DNA of 64,000 nt, from positions 509,163 to 573,162 of the forward strand of contig MNCI01007731.1 in assembly GCA_015680685.1 (NCBI GenBank), written 5' to 3'. Numbering within the stretch: position 1 is the first letter of the stretch; the number at the start of each line of letters is the position of its first letter. A program made the translations under genes and the position numbers. The notes under the pieces are model-generated. The model saw nothing but the letters and a program-made list of their open reading frames with translations. It did no database searches and was not told where the DNA came from. This DNA comes from Gnetum montanum (Eukaryota > Streptophyta > Gnetopsida > Gnetales > Gnetaceae). Below, in pieces: positions 1 to 10,887 of this stretch.

Positions 1-20
1 AAGGCCTTTTTGGGCCATCT
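1..20 (-). repeat. Array 1 unit after TE1 protease
   Basis: On the minus strand this reads as one GGCCCAAAAAGGCCTT unit, the same motif that follows gag-pro in TE2, TE3, TE5 and TE6. It marks the border between gag-pro and the antisense gene, which would lie left of the window. Confidence 0.6.
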
Positions 21-165
21 ATTTTTGTAGTTTTATGTTTTATGTTTTTAGATGTAATGCGTAAGCTAACTGGATGGATGCATAAACAAAGTAAAATAAA
101 TATAAAAAAATGAAATGCCTAATCTAAGTAAGTAGGAAAAATGTAAATGCGTAGTCTAATGTGAT

Positions 166-1379
166 TTAAATGAATGTCAAAAATGCATGGCAAGTGGAGG
201 TAAAGGGTAGGCAAGCATCTAGCACATTTTCGTCCAAGGGAAAGTCTTGGTCATGTAGTTGCTTCCTAATCAAGCATGGATTAGGAAGTGTGCAAGGCTT
301 AGGATCCTCTAGGAGGCTGTTGGCTTCAACCACTTGTTCGAGTGTGTTAGCCTTAGGCACTGCATTGGTTGTTATAGATGTACAACTAAGAAACTCTTCT
401 AAAACTTGTGCCATGTCTATGTCATGGATAGTCGAAGAGGAAGCGTTATCACCATGGATGATAACTTGACCACCTTCATATGGAAGGTGGATTTCTTTTT
501 GGATGGGAAAGGAGATGGCACGTAGTTGGGCTAGCCAAGGCCTACCTAGAATCTTGTTAAAACCTGGCATCTCCTCTATGACAGTGAAATCTATGCTAGT
601 GGGGAATTTCTCCCCTGCCACAAAGGCTAAGTTGATGGTACCCTTGACTGTGACATGTGATCCGTTGAAGGATTTTAGACATGTGGTTTTGGTTGGCCTG
701 ATTTCATCTACCAGGCCTAGCTTGTCGATGATGGAGTACAATACTATGTTTGTTGCTGCATCATCATCAACATGTACCTTGCGGATGGTACATTGTCCAA
801 CATGAAAGCTAATGGATAGTGGAGTTGTAGTAACCTCTCCTTGTTCAGGGTTGACTTTGATTGCATTATTGTGGAACACTAAAGGTGTTGAACTCATTTC
901 TTGTGGTGCAAGGGGCAACATTGTTACATGGATGGATGCCTCATTTACAGGGATGCCCTCCGTAATAGGAATGGAGGCTAATATCTTGGCCAATGCTTGG
1001 TAGTGAGAAGATGAAGTCATGACCAGGTCATATTAGCTCAATGTTATGTTCTTTTTCTTGAGTCCTTGTTTTACCTAGGATAGTGCAACTACGAAGTCCT
1101 TGTCATTGGTTGTTGTGTTGGCTTTGACTTCCTCCATGTGGCTTGAGATACAAATCTCTTGCAGAGGGGACTTAAGATTGGTTTGCTTGGCCTACTTGGG
1201 GGTAGGGGCCCTAGTGTTTAGCTATTTTTTTCTAGTTGTGGTCTTTGCTTCAGCCATGGGAGTTGTGAGGTGCTTGTTTGTCCTCTTGCACTACCATTTG
1301 GTGGGCCTACCCAGATTGCTAGTGGGGTCAACCCTTGAAGGAGGAGCGATCAAGATGTTGCCCACTATTGGGCTTTAGA
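166..1379 (-). pseudogene. TE1 protease (C-terminal part of gag-pro)
   Basis: Retropepsin-like aspartic protease that would cut the gag and pol precursors. The final 284 codons are open. The active-site region reads VDDDAATN where TE3 has VDNGAATN, so the glycine of the D-x-G triad is gone and the enzyme should be dead. The second conserved motif ILGRPWL follows about 70 residues later, then IHLPYEGG. The tail contains LPNPCLIRKQL, matching the family tail LNPRLIKKQL in TE2. It lies in the same frame as the gag upstream, which supports a single gag-pro reading frame. Stops lie between 1020 and about 1380. Confidence 0.8.
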
Positions 1380-1499
1380 TAGGTGAGGGGCCATCATGTT
1401 GTGCCACTCTTATGAAAAAGGGTGATTTAGGCAGAGTTTTTTTATGTTCAACTTGTTTTGGCACCTTAATAACAAAAGGTTGCCTAGTGGTTGTTGTTG

Positions 1500-1532
1500 C
1501 ATGATGCTAGTTTAACGTCTTAGTGGACGGTT
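1500..1532 (-). repeat. Displaced array 3 unit between TE1 gag and protease
   Basis: The minus strand reads GTCCACTAAGACGTTAAACT followed by AGCAT, the unit that elsewhere is found only after pol (TE3 24290-24745, TE6 58812-59235). Confidence 0.65.
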
Positions 1533-2937
1533 GCTATGGAACTTTGACCACAAAGGGTGTCGTGGGTGCTCGAGGTGGCACTTTGATAACCAAGGGAGGC
1601 CTCTTGCTAGTGGAGGTGGAGGGAATCCTTGCCTTTCTAGGAGGCACATGGATCAAAAAAGGTTGTTGTGTAGGTTTAGGCTTACCAGCTATGCTAATGG
1701 AATTTATGACATAGGAGGCATCATCTGTGTTGAATTGACTCACCGCATTAATCACCAGTTGGCCATGTTCTATCATTCTCTGCAGGTCATCCTACAAAGC
1801 ATGATAGTTGTCTGTACTATGACCATCCAATTGGTGGTAATGATAGTAGTGGTCCAGCTTGAAGTGTTGTGGAACTAGGGGCTCGTTTGGTACTACTAAA
1901 GTGGGGTTCCTTAGTAGTTTATAGTACCTATGATATTTTTAGTGGGTAATTGTCGATACATGTTTGTGTTGAATTTGCCCAGCTTTCAAGAGTTTCTCTA
2001 ATAGTTTAGAGGGTTGCACCAGTAGTGGTGTATACTTTGAGTGGTCTTTGCACTGAAAGTTGGATCTTGGGGGTAGCCCCTATCAATGTAGGTGAGTTGG
2101 TGCTAGAATTGGTGATTTTGTTAGTTGGGGCTTTGGCTACTTAGCTTTTGGACCCTGATTGGTTGCTTTTGTGCTTGTGGCTACTGTTATCACTATTATG
2201 TTTTGCTTACAAGCATGCTGGTTTCTGTAAGCCACATAGGCTGGATCATTGCTTGCTTCCCCTACTTCCTCTATGCTTTTTGCTTGGGCAAAGGCTTGGA
2301 TAAGAGACTTTGGAGCTAGATAATACATTTTGGACTTGATGAAGTCATTCACTACACCTTTGAAGATAGCTAGTAGGTGTGTCTCTAATAAGGGTTCATG
2401 CATTTCATTCAATGCAGCATTCCAATGTTGGAGGAATTTTGGCATGGGCTCTATAGGCCCCTGTTTAACTTCCATCAGCTGGTTAAGGGTATATTCAAGA
2501 TGTAGGTTATATCTGAAGCGTGTCACAAAATTTCTTATGAGATCCTCCAAAGAGGAGATTGAGGCCTTGGGGAGTGTGCGATACCAGTCCAAGGCCTTGC
2601 TAGTGAGTGACATGGGAAACACATGCATGATGGTGTATGGCCAAGCTTGAAGGAGTAGGAATTCAGATCGAAATATGACCAAGTATGCATTGGGGTCCCC
2701 TTCTCCATTGTACTTGGTAAATCGAAGCAGTTGGGCCCTAGTTGGAAGAGTTAGGGGTGGTACCGTAGGACTTATGGGATCGTTTCCATAGAAGTCCATC
2801 ACCTTGATGAAGTTAGAGGGGGTAGCCTTAAGTCGGTTGATCTCCTTTTTCAAGATTTGGATTCGCTAGAATGTCTAATCCAAGCTTGGGGATGTGCCAA
2901 CCCATTGCATTGGCTAGGCTTGGATTGGTTGTGGAGT

Positions 2938-2995
2938 TTTCCAGTTTAACGTCGGAGTGAACGGGTGTTGCTAGTTTAACATCATAGTAGATGAT
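2938..2995 (-). repeat. Displaced array 3 units inside TE1 gag
   Basis: Two units with the cores ATGATGTTAAACTAGCA and CGACGTTAAACTGG lie on the minus strand just upstream of the capsid core, in frame (translation YYDVKLA..HSDVKLE). The equivalent part of TE3 and TE6 gag has a proline and glutamine-rich linker and no such motif. Confidence 0.7.
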
Positions 2996-3922
2996 TGCTG
3001 ATGTAATGGCTGAGCGATGGGTGCGGTGATTGGAGTGGGCCACACATGGGTGGGTTGGATGGACAATGTAGACACCAATGAGATAGGTGGGATGTAGGAT
3101 GCTTGAGTTTTTTGGGGCTAGGAGGTGGCACCTGCATGAGCATAGTGCTAGGAAAATGAATTAGTTGCTTACGAGGAAGGATGAATTGGCATGGTCGCTA
3201 TCTTGGAGGGGATGGATGGACCAAACCAAGGATGGGCTGTACTAGGAAGTGGTTGTTGGAAGACAATGTGGAGGTGGATCTTGTATTCAGAGTAGGCCTT
3301 GGACTCATCTTCATCATTCTATGAGGCTTCCTCGTAGGTTGTCCCTACATCATGCTTGTTTGCAAGGATGAGTTGGGACAACAAATGGTGGTAGGGCTTT
3401 GTGAGTTCGATTATGTCAAATAAGGAGAGGTTGTACTCCTGTCCATTCCAATGGACTCGTTTGTAGTCCTGTTTTTCCTATAAATTGAGGTAATCCACTA
3501 GTAGTCTTACTTGGATTTTGGCAGAAACAAAATTGTATTGTTCATGGCTTAACGTAGCATGTTTTGGCTAGATTGTGGTATCAAATGTGATAGACACCAA
3601 TGTGGAAGGTTGATTTAGATTCATATTCATAGATCAGGTTGTGAGAGTTGCTAGTTGTAGAACATGGTTAACTCTGAAATCAGTAGAAAAATGATGAAGT
3701 CTACTAGTAGTAGAAAACTAGCCAAGTGTATGAAAATGCAGGAAAAAAAAGCTAAGTATGAAATGCAGAAAAATTCTAAGTATGAAAACTGCTAAAAATG
3801 ACCAACTTTGGTGCTACACCCACTACGTTGGAGCTTGCAATGCTCTGAGAACTTGTTATGCTCTATAGAACATCCGGATTTTTGACCAAGTTCTCATCAA
3901 AAATGTAGACAAAAATGGTTCA

Positions 3923-3941
3923 GGCCCTCCTTCTAGCACCA
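3923..3941 (-). promoter_or_regulatory. TE1 primer binding site candidate
   Basis: The minus strand reads TGGTGCTAGAAGGAGGGCC a few bases after the LTR end. The same 18-19 nt motif follows the 5' LTR of TE2, TE3 and TE6. The complementary tRNA could not be named from memory. Confidence 0.6.
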
Positions 3942-3946
3942 AAAAC

Positions 3947-4584
3947 TATTACGATCGAAAACATCAATGGTTGGAAACACCAAGAGGTTGCAAGGAGAAC
4001 AGTTTAACCCTAGATCTACATGAGGGCCATGCTAGAGAAAATGGATTTAGGATGCCCTGAATGGTCTGGTCGATCAGACAGGGACTTAACCGATGTACAA
4101 TAATCCTTTTGCAAAAAATGATTTTAAATGGAACACCTGGTGGTAAGATAAAAAGAAAACATGATATGCACAATAATAGAAACGTGCTAAAGTGCATAAC
4201 AAGATAGTGGACACGATTAAACGTTTAACAATGCCAAAAAATAAATGTTGTAATCAGCCAAAAGGAGAGTTTGAGTAGGAAGATACACCACCCTGAAATA
4301 AGGGTACAGGTCTACAAGGTGTATAATAGGAATAATAGGAGTAGAGTCATAGCCTCGGTGGTCTCAAGCTATGAAATCCAGTGCTCACTATGATATACTG
4401 TGCCTCCTGGTTCGGTGGTCATAGTATACCATATGATGTAGTTGTGCCTCTCTATCAATGTGGTGTGCTCTAGGTCTCGTTTGCCCATGGAGCTAGGTGC
4501 CAAGATGCCAAGATGCCAAATGCCTTAATGGAAAAATGCCAACTACCTTGCTGGTGAAGAAATGGAAACCTCTCCTCGTTCTCT
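3947..4584 (-). repeat. TE1 5' LTR, 3' portion (U5 side)
   Basis: The LTR end on the minus strand reads TTTTCGATCGTAATA, matching the ends of the other LTRs. The conserved U5 motif GTCTGATCGACCAGAC is at about 4060-4080. The LTR is cut at 4584 by TE2 and resumes at 39677. The piece 4200-4570 has no coding content and short repeats of ATGCCAA. Confidence 0.75.
4580..4584. repeat. TE2 target-site duplication, left
   Basis: TCTCT here, GCTCT at 39672-39676: four of five bases agree, as expected for an old 5-bp duplication. Confidence 0.6.
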
Positions 4585-5104
4585 TAGAACACCCCAAATT
4601 TTAGGGCATCCTTGCTTCACTGGGCCATTGCAATTTAGGCAGTGTCACAGTAGTTCATTAGGAGATGGATGTTTGGGGCCTTAGGCTGTGAAATTTGGAA
4701 AATTTTCTAGCTGGGTAATTTGTCCAGATGATAGCCTATAAAGAAGGAACGCAAAGAGTTTTCGGTGGTACTCAAAATGTGAAAAATAGTTTGGCAAGTT
4801 TTCTAAGTCAAAGGACTTTGCTACACTACGCAACGCTATATAGCATAGCAAGCTTCAGAAGATAGTTGTTCAAATAGTCAACTGAAAATTGTTGCAAGAT
4901 AGGGTGCTATGCTATGCTATGCTACACAATGCTACAAAGCGTAGCGAGAGCAAGACAGGAAGGCCTGGCCTACTTAGTGATTTCAATTACACTAAGTTAG
5001 CACCCCTAGGCTTCGAAAATAGTTTCTTTGCTTGACTCTAAGCTCTTTAGCAATGGTTCCTTCACCAGAAAATAACAAACTTAGCAAAAAGTAGGCCATG
5101 TCAG

Positions 5105-5157
5105 TTGCTACGCTACGCTATGCTACGCTACGCTACGTAGCGTAGCATAGCATAGCA
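5105..5157. repeat. GCTAC/GTAGC inverted repeat in TE2 LTR
   Basis: A run of GCTAC-type pentamers followed at once by their reverse complement around a central ACGT, able to form a long hairpin. Confidence 0.75.
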
Positions 5158-5278
5158 ACTCTATTGGAGCAACGAAAGGCATCTCAAAGGGTGGGATCAG
5201 CAAGTTTGCAAGTTTCGCAATGCAAAAGGCAAAGTTTGCAAATTGGTGACATTTGTGCAACTAAGGCCAGCTACTACA

Positions 5279-5306
5279 CTATGCTATGCTACGTAGCATA
5301 GCATAG
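5279..5306. repeat. Perfect 28-bp palindrome in TE2 LTR
   Basis: The half-site CTATGCTATGCTAC is followed by its exact reverse complement with no spacer. The 3' LTR has the matching structure at 38465-38502 with 18-bp arms and a 2-nt spacer. Confidence 0.9.
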
Positions 5307-5658
5307 TCTAGCAAATATGCAGTAGACAATCAATGTGCTTCGAAGGCTTCCAACACATGCAACGAGACACGTAACAAGATGCTACTCTACACCAACATGC
5401 TATGCTACAAAGCATAGCACAACATAGCAAGTAGTCACGCTACATCAATGCACTTCATCCGTTTGCACCATTGGCACACATCTCCAAGTTCTGGCAGCAC
5501 AATTATGACATGCCAGGCTCACAATTATGGTGTGGCAGGCTCGTACTTACAATGGTCATGCATGTCCAATGGTTATGCACGCCCATGCACCATAGGCAAG
5601 TCAACGTGGGCCCAAGGCATGTGGCATCCAAACCACACCTTTTGAATGCCACTGGCCT

Positions 5659-5666
5659 TATAAATA
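5659..5666 (+). promoter_or_regulatory. TE2 5' LTR TATA box
   Basis: TATAAATA followed by CCCCAATGAG. The same box and surroundings recur in the TE2 3' LTR (39003-39010) and both TE6 LTRs (45892-45899, 61318-61325), so it is the likely LTR promoter. Confidence 0.75.
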
Positions 5667-6303
5667 CCCCAATGAGCAACACTAAAATGGTTGGGAGATC
5701 ATTTTTTTTGCAAAAATACAAGTAGCAAGTTGGTCCATCAGCTCGTTGGCAATTTGATTACTTGGCAAGAAAAATTTAGCATTGCATTCCTAAGCATTGT
5801 AAAAATCTTGTTTGACATTGCAAATAATTGGCACTCTTGTTTTGGTATTCTGTTCTATTCTTTCCTACTATCCTCATAGCATTGTGCATTGTTCACTCCT
5901 GAGTTCACGTTCATGCATACAGTTGTCTTGCTCTGGACGTCTTGGTTACCTTTGGGATCTCTGCGCCTCCCAACATCGTGCAACCAATTGTACCCATCTT
6001 GATAGAGTGAAGTCATAATCTTGAAGCAGTGCATTTTCCTAATTGCATTTTACTTTGCTTTGTTGCTTATCATTGCATTTTTACATTGTTTTCTTTCCCT
6101 CTTTCATTTAAAGTTATCATTTTATGCTAGAGGTCTCGTTTACAAATTATCCATTTACAAAAGGTTATATTAACACCGACTAAGTCCTTGTCTGATCGAC
6201 CGGACCATTTAGGGCACCCCATGGATAAGAGGTTAAGAATAGCAATGATCGATGACCTCTTGGTGTTTTCCAGCCACTGACGTTTTCGATCACAACAATT
6301 TTT

Positions 6304-6322
6304 TGGCACTAGAAGGAGGACC
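6304..6322 (+). promoter_or_regulatory. TE2 primer binding site candidate
   Basis: TGGCACTAGAAGGAGGACC begins six bases after the LTR end. It is conserved in position and sequence with TE1, TE3 and TE6. Confidence 0.65.
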
Positions 6323-6335
6323 TTTTAGTGTCCTT

Positions 6336-6665
6336 TCTATGTTTTACAGTAGTCCTATAAGTGTTCTGCACCCTGGTACACATTAGCATAAATTTGACAC
6401 ACTTTTGAAGTTATTTACGCGTTGTGCAGTGTAGATCGGTCGCTCTGACGGTTCCTCGGGAACCTTGCAAGACATAAAGCCTCTAATCGCTAGTTGAATT
6501 ATTTGATTTAAGGTAGTCTTGAATGCATTCTGTACCCTATCATGCACTAGCATAAATTTGACACCCTTTTATGGTTTTTTAAGCATTGCGTGGTATAGAT
6601 CAGTCGCCCTAACGATTCCCCTGGAATCTAGCAAGACATAAATCCTTTTTGATTGTTCTACAATT
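6336..6665 (+). repeat. TE2 leader with 164-bp tandem duplication and hairpins
   Basis: Non-coding leader between PBS and gag. Two copies of a segment are offset by 164 bp; each has GATCGGTCGC or a close variant followed by a 6-bp stem with 3-nt loop: GGTTCC/GGAACC at 6450-6464 and GATTCC/GGAATC at 6614-6628. TE6 has the same duplication with the same period; TE3 has a single copy. Confidence 0.75.
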
Positions 6666-6707
6666 TCCTTGCTTTTTGTGTTTGCAAAACTGTCTAGCTT
6701 AGTAACA

Positions 6708-9330
6708 ATAACTTCCACAACTACCATTGATAACACCTTCAACATTGAAGTTCCCATCATGGTTCAAGACATCACAGGTGATGAACAACCACTTAACTTG
6801 ATGCTAGAAACACGTTGATCCCTCAGGATCCAAAACTGGGAACATGAGGGCTTGGCCCAGCAACATGAACACTATAACTTCCTCTATGAAAAGGTTCAGG
6901 AAAAATTTCCCTTAGATGTGCATGAATTTGAAGACAAATGTAGCTTTGAGTTTTCTTACTACAATGGGAAGGAGTTTTTTCCCACTCCCAGTGCTTCCAT
7001 ACCTTTGAAACAGACAAATCAATGGCTTCTAGACTAGCTAATCTAGGTGGCTAGACTTAGGGAGTAGTAGGACACAGTGTCTAACCATGACAAGACCTTC
7101 CAAGATGGACAAGAGAAGCTCGATTCTCAATCCAACGGGGGAGGTCAGACCAACCCCATCATGGTCCCTCCTACCTAGTCTTTCTGGGCCAATTCATTTT
7201 CTATCATAGCTTCCTTTGTGATCACGCCTACGATCCTGCAGCCTACAATTACACCTATAATGGGTAGCCATGTCACCTTCCTAGCATATCAACGCCCTTG
7301 TTCCCTTGTTTCATTTGTAGCAACTATGCCTCTATAAACTGTTCACCAGTTCATTCTTGTAGCACATCATACACCAATCACGACTACCCTACCGCATGTT
7401 CATACTGTACCTACTTCATAGTCGTATGCAACTTCTATTTCCATTCCTACATTCACATCCATCCCAATAACCACGATGGGCCTAGGCCTGTCCACATGAT
7501 GGACCCCATTCACTTCACCTTTTTCAAAATTTTCGTAGATGTCTCATTATGTTTGACCTTAGACCTACCAAACCTTGTAAATGGTAAAACCTAGCACAGG
7601 GCCATGGTCTACAATATCGGTGACACAAGCGGTCTATGCAATAGCCCAACCCACGGTTGCTGCTCCAACAGCACCACCTACCGGGTGGTGGATAGTGCAA
7701 GTAGCACCATTCATGGGGGCCACCCCAACAGTACCACTGATGGGTTAAATCACCACCCCTACCATTCCATAGATGGGAGCTACCTTGACAGTTCCCCAAC
7801 CATCCACAACATTAAAGGGTTTGGATCAAGCATTACAGCTTATCCAAACCCTTACCAAGGAAATAAAACACCTCAAAGCTATTGGATCTAACATGGTATA
7901 ATTCATGGACTTTTACCAGGATGACCCTATCATCCCTACAATCCTTGCACTGACGTTACCCCTAGGGATGTCCCTCCCCCACTTTAGGAAGTACAACGAG
8001 AAGGGAGATCCCAATGCACATATTGCTACCTTTAGGTCTAAATCCATTCTATTGCAACAAATGGCCACACATGATTATTCGTGTCTTCCCTATGTCCCTA
8101 GCTAGGAAAGCCCTGGGTTGGTACCACATGCTGCCATGCTCATCCATTTTAACTGTAGAGGAGATTTTGACCCAGTTCATGATGCGCTTCAAGTATAACT
8201 TAAAGGCAAAAACCATGTTGGATCAGTTGATGAGTGTGAAGTAAGATCCTCTGGAGCCGGTCCAGAAGTTCATCCAGCTTTGGAGTGCAACCCTTAATGA
8301 AATTTATGAGCCCATTGCGGAAGCTCACTTACTAGCCATTTTTAAGGGTGTAGTGAATGACTTCATCAAGTCTAAGCTGTACTACCTTGCTCCTCACACT
8401 CTTAGTCAGGCCTTCACCCAAAATAAGGGCATACAGGATACGGCTGAGGCAAGAAAATACATGACCTAAATTACCTAAAAAAAAACCTTCACAAAGAAGG
8501 ACAAGGGTAAGGCCCCAACAACCACAGTGGCTACTATGGTAACTAAGGCCAAGTCCAAGCCTAATAACAATGGTAACAAGAACAATAGGAAACTAGCCAC
8601 ACCCATAGCTAACCCTGCGCCCAAGTAGGATCACGTACCACAACCTGCCATACCTACACCCAAGACATCTACACAACCCAAACTAAACTTTGAGCACAAT
8701 GATCGCTCAAAGTATACCCCACTACCTCTCAAGCCTTTAGAATTTCTGAAGCAACTATTGGCAGTGGGGCACATCCAACACAAGAAAATGTCAGAATAAG
8801 GAATTAGGAGATATCAATGCTACTACGAGCTCCTTAGAAACTCCTCTTTGGCCCTGCCCAACGAACCCTGAGTTCCTAATGGTTTCAGGCTAGACAGGTT
8901 TTATGACTAACACCAACAATGTGGTCACAACATGGATTACTGTCTGGGGTTGAAGCATGACATCCAAAGGATGATTGATCAAGGGAAACTAATGTTCGAT
9001 CAAAGAAACCCAGTACGCCTTGAGAATCAATCTCTACATGTCTACACGAACCCGCTCAATGCCAACAACATCGATTATGTTATCAACACCATTGATGTTG
9101 ACAGTGATCCTATGCCATCCCAGTAGTCATTCGTGGTCTGTGAGCCTTAGCGTGGCACACGAGCAGCACAAGCGGCTAGCCGAAGCTCGCAATAGACATT
9201 TGTTCTGAGATTCCCTCCCCGAGCATCCACCCCCATGCCACCTATTAGTAGAACTATGCCACCCCACCCGTTAATAGTGTTATCTTTGTTTGTTATCAAG
9301 GGGCCAACTCCTTCAATAGTCCCTATCCCA
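6708..9330 (+). pseudogene. TE2 gag
   Basis: Retrotransposon capsid precursor. It aligns throughout with TE6 gag. The start codon is ATA where TE6 has ATG, one transition. The N-terminal part reads FNIEVPIMVQ and LDVHEFEDKCSFEF, followed by a proline and threonine-rich linker. The capsid core from 7905 reads MDFYQDDPIIP, KYNEKGDPNAH, ARKALGWYHMLP and FIKSKLYYLAP. A lysine and asparagine-rich stretch (8490-8610) follows, then a Cys/His knuckle-like segment near 8900-8945 (CGHNMDYC). Many stops and frame changes, such as TAA at the position of CAA at 8242-8244. Confidence 0.82.
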
Positions 9331-10130
9331 TGCAAGACAACCGAATAACCTTCTCATCCCAAAAAATTGGAAGTGCATTCTAGGCATTTCCAAACCTACA
9401 TCTTCACCCCCTACATCTACTCCCTCATCACCAAAGAAGGGCGTTGATAGAACCACATAGCCCGCGTCAGCCAGTCAAGAAGGGTCTGAACCCAGATCTG
9501 AAACCACTCCTCCTCGAGAAATTCATATTCTGGAACAAATAGAAGAGGAGAAAGGTGGTAAATAAGGGGTGGCCAAGACCTCTTGGATGCCCTCACTCAG
9601 GTTAAACAAGATCTAAAATAGAAAAACACTGCACTGAGCTTGTACGACCTAATCATGACATCTGTCCCACACCATGAGGCTATGATCCGCATGTTGACAG
9701 TGATTCCTGTCAATGAAGACATGCCAGCGAAAGAGGAAGCGATCTACTTAGTCATGATTCCCTCCACACTTGTACAGCCAAAGCCATCCCAACTGACTTT
9801 CAGTGATAGTTCCATTAGGGAAGATCCTGAAAGGGGTTAGGTGACTATAGCACCCCTAATCATCATAATCTGGTTCAACCAACACCAGATCCAAAGGGTA
9901 CATGCTAATGATGGGGTTGCTACCAACATCATCCCCTTTCCTATTATGGACAAGTTAGGCTTGGTCGACCATATTAGACCCACGATGATGTCATGCCTGA
10001 GGTCATTCAATGGGGCATGGGTCTTGGTGAAGGGCACAGTCCACATAGACTTCATGGTAGGGGACCAGTTCCCCATGAACGCAACATTTATTGTGGTTAA
10101 GGAAATGTCTAGGTTTAACCTGATCTTGGG
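9331..10130 (+). pseudogene. TE2 protease, first part
   Basis: Continuation of gag-pro. A conserved lead-in reads LSLYDLIMTS and PVNEDMPA, then the active-site region ANDGVATN where TE3 has VDNGAATN (first Asp lost, so catalytically dead), then LGLVDHIRPT and FNLILG. The coding sequence stops at 10130 because TE3 is inserted between the codons for ILG and RSW. The continuation is at 27309. A TAG interrupts it at 9838. Confidence 0.82.
10126..10130. repeat. TE3 target-site duplication, left (TTGGG)
   Basis: Identical to 27309-27313. Removing TE3 and one copy restores the protease order LILG-RSW seen in TE3 itself. Confidence 0.92.
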
Positions 10131-10748
10131 TGAAACACCGTAAAAATTTGCGAGTCGTCCTCAAGCAAAGATTCGCAAGTCAAGAAAGGGCGCATGTCAG
10201 AATTCCAGAAGGGAGACTAAGATAGAGCAACACCAAGAGGCACATAGCATCAAGTCCTCGACTTCTTGTGTAGATTCCTAATCTTTCTATGATTGTTCTG
10301 TTTACGCTATATCATGCAACGTAGCGTAATGGCGCTTAGCGTGATTTTGCTTAAACACAGTCCAGCATCAGAAGGATAGTTTCTTCGACATAGGGAGAAG
10401 CTTAACCAACGTGATATGCGACTCCTTGTGTATTTTGCTAAGTCTTTTGTTCAAGGCTAGGTTTACGCTCTGCTACACACGGCTACGTAATAAGCTCCAG
10501 AACAGTCGAAGGCAAAGTTTAAGAAAGTGCGATTGCTCATCATACGCTCATCACGCAACGCAGCGTATTGCATCGCCAAGCTAAACATTGTTTATGCTTC
10601 ATTACGCGCAGCTGCATAATAAAGTGTAAAATAGCTTAAATTCATTGTTGCCATGTTACGTTATGCTCATACACGCAACGCAGCGTGAATGAACATAATA
10701 TAACCCAAAGACAGTTGAGACATGCTTGACGTGCACCTCTTCTTCACA

Positions 10749-10778
10749 CGCACAATACGCGAACGAGCGTATTGTGCG
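10749..10778. repeat. Perfect 12-bp-arm hairpin in TE3 LTR
   Basis: Arms CGCACAATACGC and GCGTATTGTGCG around a 6-nt loop. In the 3' LTR (near 26475) the left arm carries substitutions. Confidence 0.9.
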
Positions 10779-10879
10779 TAGTCATGAAGTTTGACGCAAA
10801 AATGGTCAAACTAGCAGTGCCCGAAACACTCGGGACACACGTCACTAGGGTTGTGCCTTTTCCACGGAGTGTCACAGCC

Positions 10880-10887
10880 TATAAGTA
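10880..10887 (+). promoter_or_regulatory. TE3 5' LTR TATA box
   Basis: TATAAGTA followed by CCCTAGTTGAC. The counterpart in the 3' LTR is at 26606-26613. Confidence 0.65.

Larger units (their letters stand above)
1380..3630 (-). pseudogene. TE1 gag (N-terminal part of gag-pro)
   Basis: Structural capsid protein of the retrotransposon. The chosen start is the ATG at 3630-3628, in frame with the capsid segment (2853-2137) and with the protease. The N-terminal part has EQYNF and EYNLSLFDII, aligning with TE3 and TE6. The capsid core shows MDFYGNDPISP, KYNGEGDPNAY, KALDWYRTLP and FIKSKMYYL. The C-terminal part (1776-1534) is proline and lysine rich. Several in-frame stops interrupt it. Two minisatellite units that normally lie after pol are embedded in this coding stretch (2938-2995 and 1500-1532). 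Confidence 0.82.
1..4584 (-). mobile_element. TE1, Tat-type Ty3/gypsy retrotransposon, left part (minus strand)
   Basis: Read on the minus strand this is a 5' LTR (3947-4584, continuing at 39677), a primer binding site, a leader, then gag and protease in one frame down to position 166, and the first unit of a minisatellite at 1-20. The rest of the element, with pol, lies beyond the left edge of the window. The element was split at 4584 by TE2. It is the oldest layer here, since TE2 lies in its LTR. Its gag and LTR end are closer to TE3 and TE4 than to TE2 and TE6. Confidence 0.88.
4585..6297 (+). repeat. TE2 5' LTR (1.71 kb)
   Basis: It starts TAGAACACCCC, two substitutions from the family start TGAAACACCCC, and ends GATCACAACA. 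It holds several GCTAC/GTAGC palindromes (4890-4945, 5105-5157, 5279-5306, 5396-5420), a TATA box at 5659 and the U5 motif at about 6190. It is collinear with 37786-39671. Short open frames inside it have no relatives in the other LTRs and are not genes. Confidence 0.88.

Noticed and set aside
5279-5306. microRNA precursor
   Set aside because: A perfect palindrome with no loop, made of simple pentamer repeats and repeated in every LTR; it does not look like a miRNA gene.
5448-5725. Overlapping small frames in the TE2 LTR, with similar ones at 38803-39113
   Set aside because: Shared only because the LTRs are homologous; frames differ and stops fall at different places in TE6.
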